Part shown: positions 63,219 through 64,000 of the stretch, in pieces
Position numbering within the stretch: position 1 is the stretch's first letter
Layout: each line of letters begins with the position of its first letter
Source of the DNA: UBA1351 sp963677885
GTDB lineage: Bacteria; Bacillota; Clostridia; Lachnospirales; Vallitaleaceae
Direction: 5' to 3'
Assembly: GCA_963677885.1 (NCBI GenBank)
Contig: OY782500.1
Span: 1,860,001 to 1,924,000, forward strand
DNA length: 64,000 bases
Position numbers and translations under genes: made by a program
Notes under the pieces: model-generated
The model's database searches: none
What the model saw: the letters and a program-made list of their open reading frames with translations, nothing else
Told to the model about the DNA's origin: nothing

Positions 63219-64000
63219 TTATATTTTAAACACACTGATTTTATCATTCAGCTGATTGACCTTTACAGCCAGATCCTTAACTTCTCTATTAACTTCTTCA
63301 ATACGATCCAATTGCTGTTGAGAAGATGCAGCAACCTCTTCTGTAGCAGCTGAAGTCTCTTCAGTAGAGCTTGAAATATTAAGAACAGACTCTAAGATTT
63401 CAGTTCTCATCTTTTCTATCTTCGTTGTTTCCCTATTAAGATCTTTAATATTCGTGTTAAGGAAGTCAATAGCCTGAGTGATTTTCTCATATTGATTACC
63501 TGTGTCTTCAACCAATCGATCCTGCTCCTCTACAACTTCTTTTACCTGAGCCATTTTTTGGGTGGATAGATTTGAATACTCATTAACTTCTTCGATAATT
63601 GACTTAATCTCTGATACAGATCCACCTGATTCTTCAGCAAGTTTACGTATTTCATCTGCAACAACTGCAAAACCTCTGCCGGCTTCACCTGCCCTGGCAG
63701 CCTCAATCGATGCATTTAATGCTAAAAGATTGGTCTGATCAGAAATACTTGTAATCGTATCGATAATACCAAAAATCTTATCGTTGGCACTGGAAACCTT
63801 CTTAAGAACTTCACCGATCTCATTGGTTACTGAAAGAGTTCTGGAAGATGACTGCTCCAAGGCCTTCAGTGATGATTTTCCATGACTGGTCTGCTCATTG
63901 GTTACTTGAGCGGATTCATTCATATTCTTTTCCAGACTATTCATGTTAACAATACTGTTGGATAGCTCTTCCATCTTTATCGCTACTACTTCAGCACTGG
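63219..64000 (-). CDS. Methyl-accepting chemotaxis protein, C-terminal part
   Basis: The frame stays open through base 64000 (SAEVVAIKMEEL...), so the N-terminus and sensor lie outside the window. The visible 260 residues are the signalling domain with tip TNLLALNASIEAARAGEAGRGFAVVADEIRKLA and a C-terminal helix with TSAATEEVAASSQQQ, a methylation-type segment. Confidence 0.92.
   Translation of the reverse strand, partial: SAEVVAIKMEELSNSIVNMNSLEKNMNESAQVTNEQTSHGKSSLKALEQSSSRTLSVTNEIGEVLKKVSSANDKIFGIIDTITSISDQTNLLALNASIEAARAGEAGRGFAVVADEIRKLAEESGGSVSEIKSIIEEVNEYSNLSTQKMAQVKEVVEEQDRLVEDTGNQYEKITQAIDFLNTNIKDLNRETTKIEKMRTEILESVLNISSSTEETSAATEEVAASSQQQLDRIEEVNREVKDLAVKVNQLNDKISVFKI

Noticed and set aside
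1..64000. Transposase, integrase, CRISPR repeats, tRNA and rRNA genes
   Set aside because: Looked for by motif and repeat inspection; none was visible.

Overview
The window looks like chromosome from a low-GC, flagellate, saccharolytic anaerobe of the Clostridia (Lachnospirales/Vallitaleaceae-like). The evidence is strong AGGAGG ribosome sites, TTGACA/TATAAT-type promoters, SLH surface domains, a cohesin/dockerin pair, LplABC/YesMN-type carbohydrate ABC systems, GPH sugar symporters, many AraC regulators and a high density of chemoreceptors. No rRNA, tRNA, CRISPR array, transposase or phage gene was seen. The genus is an inference only.

Layout. 1-540: 3' end of a complex I/Mrp-type antiporter subunit. 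537-8482: an operon for a 2259-residue secreted nuclease (lamin-tail, OB folds, endonuclease I, PHP, cohesin and dockerin) and an SLH-anchored cohesin-like protein. 8963-17056: small lipoproteins and membrane proteins, one split by an apparent frameshift, together with a membrane AraC regulator paired with a membrane-tethered solute-binding protein. 17267-18157: a DUF89 phosphatase. 18141-24064: a six-gene MacA-MacB-ATPase operon with a lipoprotein and two TolC-like coiled-coil proteins. 24235-33879: a zinc-ribbon membrane protein, two chemoreceptors plus CheW, an EamA transporter, an HD-GYP protein, TetR, a CPBP protease and a tiny His-rich protein behind a Fur-like palindrome.

33986-62934 is mainly glycan utilisation in successive loci: GH20 + GPH transporter with a divergent AraC; GH3 + GPH transporter + HAD with a divergent AraC and an SGNH-like protein; YesMN two-component system, GH42, nucleoside-hydrolase-like protein, LplB/LplC permeases, binding protein and GH43; and a GH36 alpha-galactosidase. 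Three more chemoreceptor genes are interleaved (38269, 58317, and 63219 running off the end). The picture is a motile cell that senses, digests and imports hexosamine- and galactose-containing glycans, and that may degrade extracellular DNA at its surface.

The most interesting items are the cohesin/dockerin nuclease pair, the MacAB operon with TolC-like proteins, the split lipoprotein gene, the Fur-like box before a His-rich 49-residue protein, a repeated putative operator at two neighbouring promoters, and several large intergenic palindromes.
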